From positions 1 to 64,000 of the forward strand of contig CAMYKU010000008.1 of NCBI GenBank assembly GCA_947259105.1: 64,000 nucleotides of DNA, read 5' to 3'. Below the pieces are notes generated by a model. The model saw only the letters and a list, made by a program, of their open reading frames with translations. It was not told where the DNA came from and searched no databases. Position numbers and translations under genes: made by a program. Shown one piece after another: positions 16,139 through 25,055 of this stretch (the stretch's first letter is position 1; each line of letters opens with the position of its first letter). Source of the DNA: an uncultured Alphaproteobacteria bacterium. GTDB lineage: Bacteria > Pseudomonadota > Alphaproteobacteria > UBA8366 > JADFVY01.

Positions 16139-17017
16139 GATCAGCAGCAGCGCCGGCAGGGTAACGAACGATATGGTCGTGGACACCAGCACCAGCCCGG
16201 CGATCTCCTCCGGCGAGCGGTCGTAGCGGGCGGCGAAGAGATAGTTGAGGACGGCGACCGGCATCGCCGATTCCAGGATCAGGACGCCGCGCGCAGCGCC
16301 TTCCAGGCCCAGGATTTCCGCAATCGCCAGCCCGATTCCGAGCCCCAGTCCGAGCCGCCCCAGCGACATCAGTGTGCTTCGCCACAGACTCGTCACCTTC
16401 AGCTTCGCCAGGGCAACGCCCAGGGTGAGCAGCATCATCGGGATCGCAAGGTCGCCGACCAGTCCGATGGTGTTGCCAAGCCAGTCCGGCAGGGCGATGC
16501 CGGCGAACTGCAGCGCGATGCCGACCAGACAGGCCCAGACGAGCGGAGTCCGAACCAGGGTGCGGACCGACAGCCGGCCGGCCGCGACCGAAATTCCGAG
16601 CGTGAACTGGATGCCAACGAAAACGGTGAAGAAGATGAGCCCGAGTGCCAGCCCTTCGTCGCCGAACGCGAACAGGCACAGGGGCAGGCCCATATTGCCG
16701 ACATTGCCGAACACCAGGGGCGGCCAGTATACCGGCTGCGACCGGCCGAACGCTTTCAGGACGACCGCCGCAACCGCGCCGGTTGCAAGCACCGTCAACG
16801 CGCTTGCCAACGCCATCTGCGAAAACGCCGCGGGGTCGACCTCCAGCTTCGCCAGGGTGGCGATGATGAGGCAGGGGAAGGACAGGTTCGAGACCAGCGT
16901 CGTCGTGAACTCGGTGTCGAACGGCATGTTTGCGCGCGCCCAGCCGAAGCCGATCGCGGCGACGACGAACACGGGCGCGATGATCGGCGCGATTGTAACC
17001 AGCAGCTCTGCCAACAT
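16130..17017 (-). CDS. AEC family transporter (auxin efflux carrier-like permease)
   Basis: 295-residue inner-membrane carrier with about ten hydrophobic segments in two repeats. Typical features are VSNLSFPCLIIATLAK in the first repeat, PLVFGNVGNMGLPLCLFAFG with the conserved N-x-G-N-x-G-x-P, GDLAIPMMLLTLGVALAK, and LESAMPVAVLNYLFAARY with the A-M-P-x-A motif. The start at 17017 gives a short periplasmic N-terminus. Substrates in the family include malonate, malate and auxin; which applies here cannot be read from sequence. It is the right-hand end of the block between chvG and hprK and points away from hprK. Confidence 0.88.
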   Translation of the reverse strand: MLAELLVTIAPIIAPVFVVAAIGFGWARANMPFDTEFTTTLVSNLSFPCLIIATLAKLEVDPAAFSQMALASALTVLATGAVAAVVLKAFGRSQPVYWPPLVFGNVGNMGLPLCLFAFGDEGLALGLIFFTVFVGIQFTLGISVAAGRLSVRTLVRTPLVWACLVGIALQFAGIALPDWLGNTIGLVGDLAIPMMLLTLGVALAKLKVTSLWRSTLMSLGRLGLGLGIGLAIAEILGLEGAARGVLILESAMPVAVLNYLFAARYDRSPEEIAGLVLVSTTISFVTLPALLLIVL

Positions 17018-17161
17018 GGGGTCCCGGCACAAGGATAGATGCGCCCCGGTTGGGACGCCGGACCGCCCTACCTATCACGGCGCGTCCCGGGTGACCAGAT
17101 TCCGGCAGCGAACGGAAAAGCAACATTGACTTGGGGCCCGGCCCGCCCCACTGTCTGCGTC

Positions 17162-17581
17162 ATGATTACAATTCATGCCACGACGGTTACCGTTGACGGG
17201 GCCGGTGTAATGCTCCGCGGGCCGTCGGGCAGCGGCAAATCGGACCTGGCAATCCGCTTGATCCACGACGGCGCGCAGCTGGTCGCCGACGACCAGACCG
17301 TCCTCTTCGTCGAACACGGCCGGCTGATGGCGCAGCCGCCGGCCGAAATCGCCGGCTTGATGGAGGTCCGCGGCGTCGGCATCGTCAAGATGGGGCCGCC
17401 GTCCATCTCCCCGGTGGCCATCGTCATCGACATGGTCGACATTCACGACGTTCCCCGAATCCCGGATTTCAAGCCTATCGAGCTGGTCGGGCATTCGGTG
17501 CCCAGGATCTACCTGTCGCCGTTCGAATTCTCGGCGCCTGCAAAGGTCCGGCTGGCGTTGAGGGCGCTGATGGAATTGTGA
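17162..17581 (+). CDS. hprK: HPr kinase/phosphorylase, short alphaproteobacterial form
   Basis: 139-residue C-terminal-domain-only HprK. The P-loop RGPSGSGKSD is at residues 19-28, and VADDQTVLF supplies the catalytic Asp region. LMEVRGVGIVKMGPP matches the conserved signature region, with LAMRLEVRGLG-like sequence as in larger HprK proteins. It lacks the N-terminal domain of firmicute enzymes, as is usual in alphaproteobacteria. It phosphorylates a serine of HPr to tune the regulatory PTS. RapZ follows after nine bases. Confidence 0.92.
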   Translation: MITIHATTVTVDGAGVMLRGPSGSGKSDLAIRLIHDGAQLVADDQTVLFVEHGRLMAQPPAEIAGLMEVRGVGIVKMGPPSISPVAIVIDMVDIHDVPRIPDFKPIELVGHSVPRIYLSPFEFSAPAKVRLALRALMEL

Positions 17582-17590
17582 CGGCCGGGT

Positions 17591-18520
17591 ATGGGCAACG
17601 AAAGTACAACAGCCGGAATTGGCGGGGAATTGGCCACCAGCACGCGCATCGTCGTGATAACCGGTATGTCCGGTGCGGGCCGTTCGACGGCCCTGAAGGC
17701 GCTCGAGGATATCGGCTACGAGGCCGTCGATAATCTGCCGCTGTCGCTGCTGGAGAACATTGCGGCCCACGACTCCGACAACGCGCGGCCCAGCGCGCTC
17801 GCCATCGGCATCGATATCCGCACGCGTGACTTCGACGCGGCTGGTTTTGTCGAAACCCTGGACCGCCTGTCGGCGTCCGGCGACCGGGGACGCATCGTCT
17901 CGGTATTCCTTGACTGCGGCGACGATGAACTGGCGCGCCGCTTCACGGAAACCCGGCGGCGGCACCCTCTGGCCGCGGACCGGCCGGTTGCGGACGGCCT
18001 TCGCCTGGAACGGAGTCTGCTGGCGCCGCTGCTTGAGCGCGCGGATATCGTCATCGATACCTCGCTCACCGCGCCGGGCGCCCTCAAGGACGAGTTGCAC
18101 AGGCGATTCGGTCTGGATCATACGCCGGGCCTCGCGCTGATGGTCGTCTCGTTCTCCTATCGCCACGGCCTTCCGCGGGACGCGGACCTGGTGTTCGACG
18201 CGCGATTCCTCGTGAATCCGCACTACGACCCGGTGCTGCGCGGCAAGACGGGCCGCGATCCGGAGGTGGGCGCGGCGATCGTCGCCGATCCGGATTTCGG
18301 CGCGTTCCTGGACGGCATACTGACGATGCTGGCGGTCCTGTTGCCCCGGTACGAAAAAGAGGGCAAGAGTTACCTGACCATCGCAGTCGGGTGCACCGGC
18401 GGCCGGCACCGCTCGGTCTACGTTGCCGAGCAGCTTTCGGAAAGGCTTGCCTCGAAGGGGCGCCGCGTGCATTTAACCCACCGCGACATCGGGCGCGATG
18501 CGAACAGGGACCTCCAATGA
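17591..18520 (+). CDS. rapZ: RNase adapter protein RapZ
   Basis: 309-residue P-loop protein. Walker A GMSGAGRS is at residues 25-32, followed by TALKALEDIGYEAVDNLPLS, the RapZ family signature. Near the C-terminus are FSYRHGLPRDADLVFDARFLVNP and YLTIAVGCTGGRHRSVYVAE, the conserved sugar/RNA-binding region with a GCTGGRHRS phosphate loop. In enterobacteria RapZ governs glmS through small RNAs; in alphaproteobacteria it travels with hprK and PTS genes, as here. Confidence 0.95.
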   Translation: MGNESTTAGIGGELATSTRIVVITGMSGAGRSTALKALEDIGYEAVDNLPLSLLENIAAHDSDNARPSALAIGIDIRTRDFDAAGFVETLDRLSASGDRGRIVSVFLDCGDDELARRFTETRRRHPLAADRPVADGLRLERSLLAPLLERADIVIDTSLTAPGALKDELHRRFGLDHTPGLALMVVSFSYRHGLPRDADLVFDARFLVNPHYDPVLRGKTGRDPEVGAAIVADPDFGAFLDGILTMLAVLLPRYEKEGKSYLTIAVGCTGGRHRSVYVAEQLSERLASKGRRVHLTHRDIGRDANRDLQ

Positions 18521-18551
18521 CGGGCGGCTTGAGCAACCGGGGAGTAAAATA

Positions 18552-18959
18552 ATGATCGGAATGGTCCTCGTGACTCACGGCAGGCTTGCGGCCGAATTCA
18601 TCGACGCGCTGGAACATATCCTCGGGCCCCAGCAGAACGTGGGGGCGATCTGCATCGGCCCGGATGACGACATGGAGCAGCGCCGCGAGGATATTCTCAG
18701 GTCGGTGGCCGAAGTCGACGACGGTGACGGCGTGGTGGTGTTGACCGACATGTTCGGCGGCACGCCGTCGAATCTCGCGATCTCGATCATGAAGGAAGCG
18801 AAGGTCGAGGTGATCGCCGGTGTCAACTTGCCGATGCTGATCAAGCTTTCCGACATGCGTGAGGGCCATTCGATGGCCGAGGCGGTCGAGCAGGCCCAGG
18901 AATCGGGCCGCAAATATATCAATGTTGCGTCCAGTCTGCTGGGAGAAAAGGGCGGATGA
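18552..18959 (+). CDS. PTS EIIA component, mannose family (regulatory)
   Basis: 135-residue EIIA-Man domain protein. The N-terminus MIGMVLVTHGRLAAEF carries phospho-acceptor H9, and VVVLTDMFGGTPSNLAI is the conserved D-M-F-G-G-T-P-S-N motif. GGGGAG precedes the ATG at 18552. It stands alone without sugar permease (EIIB/C) genes, so it is a regulatory phosphate carrier. The stop overlaps the start of ptsH (ATGA). Confidence 0.95.
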   Translation: MIGMVLVTHGRLAAEFIDALEHILGPQQNVGAICIGPDDDMEQRREDILRSVAEVDDGDGVVVLTDMFGGTPSNLAISIMKEAKVEVIAGVNLPMLIKLSDMREGHSMAEAVEQAQESGRKYINVASSLLGEKGG

Positions 18960-19231
18960 CGGGCGTCGCAGTCCGTCAATTCACCATCGTAAACAGGCGG
19001 GGGCTCCATGCCAGGGCGGCGGCCCAGTTCGTCAAGCTTGCCGGCGAGTTCGACGCCGAGATCACGGTTGCCAGGGACGGAACCGAAGTCTCGGGCCTCT
19101 CGATCATGGGGCTGATGATGCTGGCGGCGGCCCCCGGCACGTCGATCGAGGTGCGGGCGCGCGGAGGCCAGGCGGAGGAGGCGATCGCGGCGATCGCGGC
19201 ACTCATCGCCTGCGGATTCGATGAAGACTGA
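18956..19231 (+). CDS. ptsH: Phosphocarrier protein HPr
   Basis: 91 residues. The active-site histidine is H18 in NRRGLHARAAAQFVKLAG. The regulatory serine is S49 in SGLSIMGLMMLAAAPG, the site expected for HprK. The stop lies inside the start of the EI gene, which begins at 19221, giving tight translational coupling. It passes phosphate between EI and the EIIA encoded just upstream. Confidence 0.95.
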   Translation: MTGVAVRQFTIVNRRGLHARAAAQFVKLAGEFDAEITVARDGTEVSGLSIMGLMMLAAAPGTSIEVRARGGQAEEAIAAIAALIACGFDED

Positions 19232-20993
19232 CCGCGGCACACGCAAGGGCGAGCGCATTTTTGCGGGCGTGATCGGCGCCGCGGGCGTCGCCATCGGTCC
19301 CGCGCATGTCTGCGAGGCCGGCGCCCTGCAGGTCCCCGAATACAGCATCGCCAAAAACAAGACGAATTTGGAAATCGAACGGTTCCGGGCCGCGCTGCAG
19401 CGGTCGCAGAAGCAGTTGACCAAGCTGAAAACCAAGTCGCAGGCGTTGCGCGACGCAGCCGCCGAGGAAATCGGCTATCTGCTCGACGCCCATCTCCTGA
19501 TGCTGACCGGCTCGCGCCTGGTGCGCGGTGTCGAGGAAACCATCGCCGCGAAACGGATCAATGCCGAAGCCGCGGTCCTGTCGGTGATCTCGGAAGTCGC
19601 ACGCGGCTTCGAGTCGCTGCCGGATCCCTACATGGCGGCCCGCGCAGACGACGTGCGAGAGGTCGGCGCACGCCTGATCCGCAATCTGACGGAAACGCCG
19701 TTCCAGGGGTTCAGCCACCTGCAGCCGGGCACGATCATTATTGCCGAGGAACTGAGCCCCGCCGATGCGGCCCTGATCGATCCGGACACCGTTGCCGCGT
19801 TCGCGACCGTGCTGGGCGGGGCCGAGGGCCATACCGCGATCATGGCCCGGTCATTCGGCATTCCGGCGGTGTTCGGCGTCACCGGCCTGCTGGGTGGCGT
19901 AAAAACCGGCGAAACCGTGATCGTCGACGGAACCAGCGGCCGGATCATCGTCGCTCCCGCCGGCCCGACGCTGACGGAATACGAGGCCCGCCGGCAGGCG
20001 CTGGAGCGCGAACGCCGCCAGCTCGGCCGGTTGATCAACCTGCCGTCGGAAACCGTCGACCAAACACAGATCGGCCTGCAGGCCAACCTGGAATTGCCGC
20101 GCGAAGTCGATTCCGCGCTGGCCATGGGCGCCGAAGGGATCGGGTTGCTGCGCACCGAGTTCATGTTCATGAACCGCGACGCGCCGCCGGACGAGGACGA
20201 GCAGTATGAATCGCTGGCCGCGCTGGTGGCCGCCATGGGCGGACGGCCGATCACCGTGCGGACCCTGGACGTGGGCGGCGAAAAACTGGCCTATTCGTTG
20301 GGCCAACATATCGTCGAGTCGGTCAATCCGGCGCTCGGGCTGCGGGCGATCCGGCTGTCCCTGAAACAGAAGAAACTGTTCGAGGCGCAGCTGGCGGCCA
20401 TCCTGCGCGCCGGCGCGCACGGCCCGCTGCGCATCCTGCTGCCGCTGATCGCGAATACCGGCGAAATCCGCCAGGTGCGCGAGATTCTCGCCCGGGTCGT
20501 GCGGCGCCTGAAGAAACACAAGGTGGCGATCGCGGATCCGCTGCCGCCGCTGGGCGTCATGATCGAGGTGCCCGGCGCGGCACTGGCCGCCGACGCGATG
20601 GCGGCGCACGCCGATTTCTTCGCGATCGGTACCAACGATCTGACGATGTACACGCTGGCGATCGACCGCGCCGACGAGCAGGTGGCGCATCTGTACAACC
20701 CGCTGCATCCCGGGGTGCTGCGGCTGATCCAGTTCGCCGTCCAGGCCGGTATGCGGGCCCGTATCCCGGTCAGCGTCTGCGGCGAGATGGCGGGCGATTC
20801 GCGGTACACGGCATTGCTGCTCGGGCTGGGTGTGCGCGACCTTTCGATGGCGTCGCCGTGCCTCGCGCGCGTCAAGCAGCGGATCCGGCAGATCGATATC
20901 GCCGCCGCAAGCATGCGCGCCGAAATCATCATGTCCCAGGCCGATGCCGGGCGCATTGCGGCCCTGCTGGACGATTTCAACGCGCTGGCCTGA
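19221..20993 (+). CDS. ptsP: Phosphoenolpyruvate-protein phosphotransferase (EI)
   Basis: 590 residues of EI without an N-terminal GAF domain, so in architecture it is EI rather than true EI-Ntr even though it sits in a regulatory set. The HPr-binding helical domain covers about 20-150; the phosphohistidine domain holds [19 protein letters not shown] with H204; the PEP-binding barrel shows [28 protein letters not shown] and [11 protein letters not shown] with the catalytic cysteine. It phosphorylates HPr from PEP. It is the last gene of the hprK-rapZ-EIIA-ptsH-ptsP run. Confidence 0.95.
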   Translation: MKTDRGTRKGERIFAGVIGAAGVAIGPAHVCEAGALQVPEYSIAKNKTNLEIERFRAALQRSQKQLTKLKTKSQALRDAAAEEIGYLLDAHLLMLTGSRLVRGVEETIAAKRINAEAAVLSVISEVARGFESLPDPYMAARADDVREVGARLIRNLTETPFQGFSHLQPGTIIIAEELSPADAALIDPDTVAAFATVLGGAEGHTAIMARSFGIPAVFGVTGLLGGVKTGETVIVDGTSGRIIVAPAGPTLTEYEARRQALERERRQLGRLINLPSETVDQTQIGLQANLELPREVDSALAMGAEGIGLLRTEFMFMNRDAPPDEDEQYESLAALVAAMGGRPITVRTLDVGGEKLAYSLGQHIVESVNPALGLRAIRLSLKQKKLFEAQLAAILRAGAHGPLRILLPLIANTGEIRQVREILARVVRRLKKHKVAIADPLPPLGVMIEVPGAALAADAMAAHADFFAIGTNDLTMYTLAIDRADEQVAHLYNPLHPGVLRLIQFAVQAGMRARIPVSVCGEMAGDSRYTALLLGLGVRDLSMASPCLARVKQRIRQIDIAAASMRAEIIMSQADAGRIAALLDDFNALA

Positions 20994-21035
20994 CCGGCCG
21001 GCCGGAAAGCGGCGTGGCCTGGGCGGCAGCAATAT

Positions 21036-21051
21036 ATAAAGATATCTTTAT
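21036..21051. promoter_or_regulatory. 16-bp perfect palindrome upstream of ahcY (SahR-type operator candidate)
   Basis: ATAAAGATATCTTTAT is a perfect palindrome 74 bases before the ahcY start, in an A/T-rich patch. ArsR-family regulators such as SahR, which answer to S-adenosylhomocysteine, use A/T-rich palindromes ahead of ahcY in proteobacteria; the match to SahR is from memory of such sites and is inference. No regulator gene is adjacent. Confidence 0.6.
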
Positions 21052-21124
21052 GTTCCGCTTGCATTGGTCCGGCGGCGCTGTTATACGGCAGCCCGCCAAT
21101 CTCCAGCTTGCAGAGGAATTCGTG

Positions 21125-22525
21125 ATGAGCAGCGCGCAGGATTACGTTGTCAAGGACATCGGGCTCGCAGAGTGGGGCCGCAAGGAACTCGACATCGCCG
21201 AAACCGAGATGCCGGGCCTGATGGCGCTGCGCGAGGAATTCGGTGCTGCGCAGCCGCTCAAGGGCGCCCGCATCGCGGGTTCGCTTCACATGACCATTCA
21301 GACCGCCGTGCTGATCGAGACGCTGAAGGCGCTGGGCGCGGACGTGCGCTGGGCATCCTGCAATATCTACTCGACCCAGGACCACGCGGCCGCGGCCATT
21401 GCGGTCGGCGGCACGCCGGTCTTCGCGGTCAAGGGCGAGACGCTCGAAGAGTACTGGGACTACACCCACCGGATCTTCGAGTGGGCCGACGGCGGCGCTC
21501 CGAACATGATCCTCGACGATGGCGGCGATGCGACGCTGCTGCTGCATCTTGGCATGCGGGCGGAGAAGGATGCGTCGGTGATCGCCAAGCCGGCCAACGA
21601 GGAAGAGGAATCGCTGTTCGCCGCAATCGCGCGGCGCCTGAAGGAAAAGCCGGGCTGGTACGAGGCGACGGCGAAGAGCATCACGGGTGTGACCGAAGAA
21701 ACCACCACCGGCGTGCACCGGCTCTACGACATGGCGAAGAATGGCACGCTGATGTTCCCGGCGATCAACGTGAACGATTCGGTGACGAAATCCAAATTCG
21801 ATAACAAGTACGGCTGCCGCGAAAGCCTGGTGGACGGTATCCGCCGTGCGACCGACGTGATGATGGCGGGCAAGGTCGCCGTGGTCGCGGGCTTCGGCGA
21901 CGTCGGCAAGGGCTCGTCCGAGTCGCTGCGCAGCGCAGGCTGCCGCGTGCTGGTCACCGAGGTCGACCCGATCTGCGCCCTGCAGGCGGCGATGGAGGGT
22001 TTCGAGGTCGTCACCATGGAAACCGCCGTGCCGCGCGGCGACATCTTCGTGACCACCACCGGCAATATCGACGTCATCACCGTCGACCATATGCGCGCGA
22101 TGAAGGACCGGGCGATCGTCTGCAATATCGGCCATTTCGACTCGGAAATTCAGGTCGCCGCGCTCAAGAATTTCAAATGGTCCAACGTCAAGCCGCAGGT
22201 CGACGAAATCGAGTTTCCCGATGGCAAGCGGATTATCCTGCTGGCCGAAGGGCGGCTGGTGAATCTCGGCTGCGCCACCGGCCATCCGAGCTTCGTGATG
22301 AGCGCCAGCTTCACCAACCAGGTGCTGGCGCAGATGGAATTGTGGCAGCATCCCGAGAATTACGAAAAGCAGGTCTACGTGCTGCCCAAGCATCTCGACG
22401 AGAAGGTCGCGGCGCTTCATCTGGCGAAGCTGGGCGTCGAACTCACCAGCTTGTCCAAGGCGCAGGCGGAGTATATCGGCGTTCCGGCCCAGGGCCCGTT
22501 CAAGCCCGAGCATTACAGATATTGA
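21125..22525 (+). CDS. ahcY: Adenosylhomocysteinase
   Basis: 466 residues. It hydrolyses S-adenosylhomocysteine to adenosine and homocysteine. Visible family parts are [36 protein letters not shown], the NAD-binding [17 protein letters not shown], and the C-terminal PFKPEHYRY with the NAD-contacting lysine and tyrosine. It carries the extra internal stretch (about 40 residues, with [11 protein letters not shown] nearby) typical of the long bacterial/plant form. ATG 21125 was preferred because the frame upstream overlaps ptsP. The ahcY gene next to the PTS cassette is usual in this group. Confidence 0.97.
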   Translation: MSSAQDYVVKDIGLAEWGRKELDIAETEMPGLMALREEFGAAQPLKGARIAGSLHMTIQTAVLIETLKALGADVRWASCNIYSTQDHAAAAIAVGGTPVFAVKGETLEEYWDYTHRIFEWADGGAPNMILDDGGDATLLLHLGMRAEKDASVIAKPANEEEESLFAAIARRLKEKPGWYEATAKSITGVTEETTTGVHRLYDMAKNGTLMFPAINVNDSVTKSKFDNKYGCRESLVDGIRRATDVMMAGKVAVVAGFGDVGKGSSESLRSAGCRVLVTEVDPICALQAAMEGFEVVTMETAVPRGDIFVTTTGNIDVITVDHMRAMKDRAIVCNIGHFDSEIQVAALKNFKWSNVKPQVDEIEFPDGKRIILLAEGRLVNLGCATGHPSFVMSASFTNQVLAQMELWQHPENYEKQVYVLPKHLDEKVAALHLAKLGVELTSLSKAQAEYIGVPAQGPFKPEHYRY

Positions 22526-22582
22526 TGCCGTGCATGTGTCGGCTGGCTTGTGTGTGATTGCCGGCTTACCTAAACTGCCGGC

Positions 22583-24985
22583 GTGATTCGGACAATCGCA
22601 CTCAGACACCTGGGGCTTGCGGGCTTCGTGTTCTTGCTCTCCGTCTCGCCGGCGGTGGCGGACGGCTGGGTCCCCGCGCACGTGGCGTATGGCCTGGGCG
22701 GCGCCCTGGCCGTCGCGGTGGCGGGACTTATCGGCCTCGCCATTGCGTTGCGGCGCGTCATGAACAAGGCCGCCAGGGCGGAACGGGACGCCGGACACCT
22801 GATGGACAGCGTGCCGGCCGGCCTGGTTCGCTGGACGAACGGTTCGGTATCGTTCTCCGAACGCGCGGTGGACCTGCTCGACCTGCCGCGCCGGCCCGAC
22901 GGGGTGGCGGCGGCCGAGGCCGACAGGATTCTCGTCGACGCGGTCGCCGATGGGGACCGGGGACGACTGGAAGGACTGTTGGGCGCATTGCATTCCAGTG
23001 GCGCCGAATTCGATGGCGATCTGGGCGTCTCTGACGGGATGGCGGTCACCGTACGGGGCCAGAATCTGGAGGACAGCGACGTCCTGTGGATCGTCGATGC
23101 GACCGAGAAGGCCACCCTGTCGGCGGAATTGGCCGCCAAGTCCGGCGAAGCGTCGACGATGCAACTACTGCTCGACCGGATACCCCTGCCGATATGGTGG
23201 CGGGATGAGAACCTTGATCTGGCCGGCTGCAATCGCGCCTATTCCGAAGCCACCGATTCCGACCGGAAAACCACCATCGCGGAACAGCGGGAGCTTGCCG
23301 CCGGATATATCGAGGGCGGCGGCCGGGCGCTGGCCGAACGCGCGGCGAAGACGGGCATGGCGCAGTCCGAGAGCCATCATGTGGTGATCGGCAATTCAAG
23401 GCAGCTGCTGGAGTTCACGGAGGCCCCGCTGGGTGGCGTCGGCGCCCGAATCGGCGGCTATGCCACCGACGCGACGGCGCTGGAGGCGCTGCAGGACCAG
23501 CTGGCCGACCATATCGCCGCCCATGCCGAGGTGCTGGAAGGCCTGAACACGGCGATCGCCATTCTCGGCGCCGACAAGCGGCTGAAATTCTTCAATACCG
23601 CCTATGCCGAGCAAACCGGTATCGACCCGGCCATGCTCCAGGGCGAGCCGAGTCTGAGCGAGGTCCTGGAGTGGCAGCGCGAACGGCGGCGGCTTCCGGA
23701 AATCGTTGATTTCCCGGCTTACAAGGTGGAACGGGACCGGTGGTTCACAAGGCTGATCGAGCCGTTCGAGGAACTGATGCACCTGCCCGACCAGACCACC
23801 TACCGGTTCGTCGCATCGCCGCATCCGCTGGGCGGGTTGATCTTCGCCATCGAGGACGTCACCGACCGGCTGGCGCTGGAAAGCTCATACAACACCCTGA
23901 TCGAGGTCCAGCGGGAAACGCTCAACAACCTCTATGAGGGCATTGCGGTGTTCGGCGGCGACGGCAGGCTGAAGCTCTACAATTCGGGCATGATGCGCAT
24001 CTGGAACCTTACCGAGGATTTGCTGGAGGGCGGCCCGCATATCAGCGATATCGTCGAGGCCACCCGCGATTATTTCCCGGATACGGCAATCTGGCCGAAG
24101 TTGAAGCAGCGCATCATCCTCATGGTCACCGAACGGCCGGCGCGGAGCGGACGCCTGCACCGCACCGACGACTCGGTCATCCGCTATGCCGTGGTGCCGC
24201 TTCCCGACGGGAACACGCTGCTCACCCTGCTCGACATATCCGACAGCGCGCGGGTCGAACGCGCACTGCGGGAACGCAACCTCGCCCTCGAGAATGCCGA
24301 CCGCATCAAATCCGAGTTCATCGGCAATGTCAGCTACGAGTTGCGGACGCCGCTCAACGCCATCGTCGGTTTCACGGAGATCCTGGACAACCGGTATTTC
24401 GGCGACCTGACCGAACGCCAGGCCGACTACGTCGAGTGCATTCTGCAGGCGTCGACCCTCCTGATGGCGCTGATCGACGACATCCTCGATCTCGCCACCA
24501 TCGAGGCCGGTTACATGGCGCTCGACGTGCAGGAGGTCCCGATCGGCGCGCTGATGAACGGTCTTGCCGAAGTGGCGCTCGAACGCGCCGACCAGAGCGA
24601 CCTCAAGATAGAGGTCGACTGTCCCGACGATATCGGATCGATACGCGCGGACGGCGTGCGCCTCCGGCAAGCCCTGTTCAATCTGGTGTCGAACGCAATT
24701 CAGTTCACGCCGCCCGGCGGCACGATCACGCTCGCAGCCCGGCGCGACGACAACAAGTTGCTGATGAGCGTGACCGACACGGGCATCGGCATTTCGCCGG
24801 AAGACCAGACGCGCGTGTTCCATAAGTTCGAGCGGGTCGATCCCAACGCGCGCGAATCGGGCGCCGGGCTGGGCCTGGCGCTGACCAAGAGCCTGATCGA
24901 ACTGCATGGCGGGGCGGTCGAACTTGAAAGCGCGCCGGGAGAGGGCACGAGGGCGGTCTGTCGGGTGCCGATCCGTCAGCCCTGA
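22583..24985 (+). CDS. divL: DivL-type tyrosine pseudo-kinase, PAS-rich cell-cycle sensor
   Basis: 800 residues. There is an N-terminal signal/membrane helix (about 6-26) and a second helix (34-57), then a long PAS region (roughly 70-560, about four PAS-like units, e.g. GLNTAIAILGADKRLKFFN at 320 and YEGIAVFGGDGRLKLYNSG at 451). In the dimerisation box FIGNVSYELRTPLNAIVGF the phospho-acceptor histidine is replaced by tyrosine Y585. The ATPase domain is intact (FNLVSNAIQFTPPGG, DTGIGI, GAGLGLALTKS). Tyr for His with this layout, and its position after ahcY and near tsaE, match DivL, which binds DivK and steers CckA in the CtrA pathway. GTG start. Confidence 0.85.
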   Translation: MIRTIALRHLGLAGFVFLLSVSPAVADGWVPAHVAYGLGGALAVAVAGLIGLAIALRRVMNKAARAERDAGHLMDSVPAGLVRWTNGSVSFSERAVDLLDLPRRPDGVAAAEADRILVDAVADGDRGRLEGLLGALHSSGAEFDGDLGVSDGMAVTVRGQNLEDSDVLWIVDATEKATLSAELAAKSGEASTMQLLLDRIPLPIWWRDENLDLAGCNRAYSEATDSDRKTTIAEQRELAAGYIEGGGRALAERAAKTGMAQSESHHVVIGNSRQLLEFTEAPLGGVGARIGGYATDATALEALQDQLADHIAAHAEVLEGLNTAIAILGADKRLKFFNTAYAEQTGIDPAMLQGEPSLSEVLEWQRERRRLPEIVDFPAYKVERDRWFTRLIEPFEELMHLPDQTTYRFVASPHPLGGLIFAIEDVTDRLALESSYNTLIEVQRETLNNLYEGIAVFGGDGRLKLYNSGMMRIWNLTEDLLEGGPHISDIVEATRDYFPDTAIWPKLKQRIILMVTERPARSGRLHRTDDSVIRYAVVPLPDGNTLLTLLDISDSARVERALRERNLALENADRIKSEFIGNVSYELRTPLNAIVGFTEILDNRYFGDLTERQADYVECILQASTLLMALIDDILDLATIEAGYMALDVQEVPIGALMNGLAEVALERADQSDLKIEVDCPDDIGSIRADGVRLRQALFNLVSNAIQFTPPGGTITLAARRDDNKLLMSVTDTGIGISPEDQTRVFHKFERVDPNARESGAGLGLALTKSLIELHGGAVELESAPGEGTRAVCRVPIRQP

Positions 24986-25005
24986 GCCCGGCTCCCAGGG
25001 CATTG

Positions 25006-25025
25006 TCAACGCGCCTTGGTATAAG
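25006..25025 (+). repeat. Dispersed 20-bp repeat, copy 1
   Basis: TCAACGCGCCTTGGTATAAG occurs here between divL and the convergent reductase gene, and again with one mismatch on the opposite strand at 37016-37035. Both copies are intergenic. Its role is unknown. Confidence 0.7.
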
Positions 25026-25055
25026 TTCGCTCCAGCCCGCCCCCCGGTCCGGGCG

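Noticed and set aside
20291-23164. 957-codon open frame on the minus strand across ptsP, ahcY and divL
   Set aside because: It is a shadow of three well-supported plus-strand genes; its sequence is Arg/His-rich without any recognisable domain.
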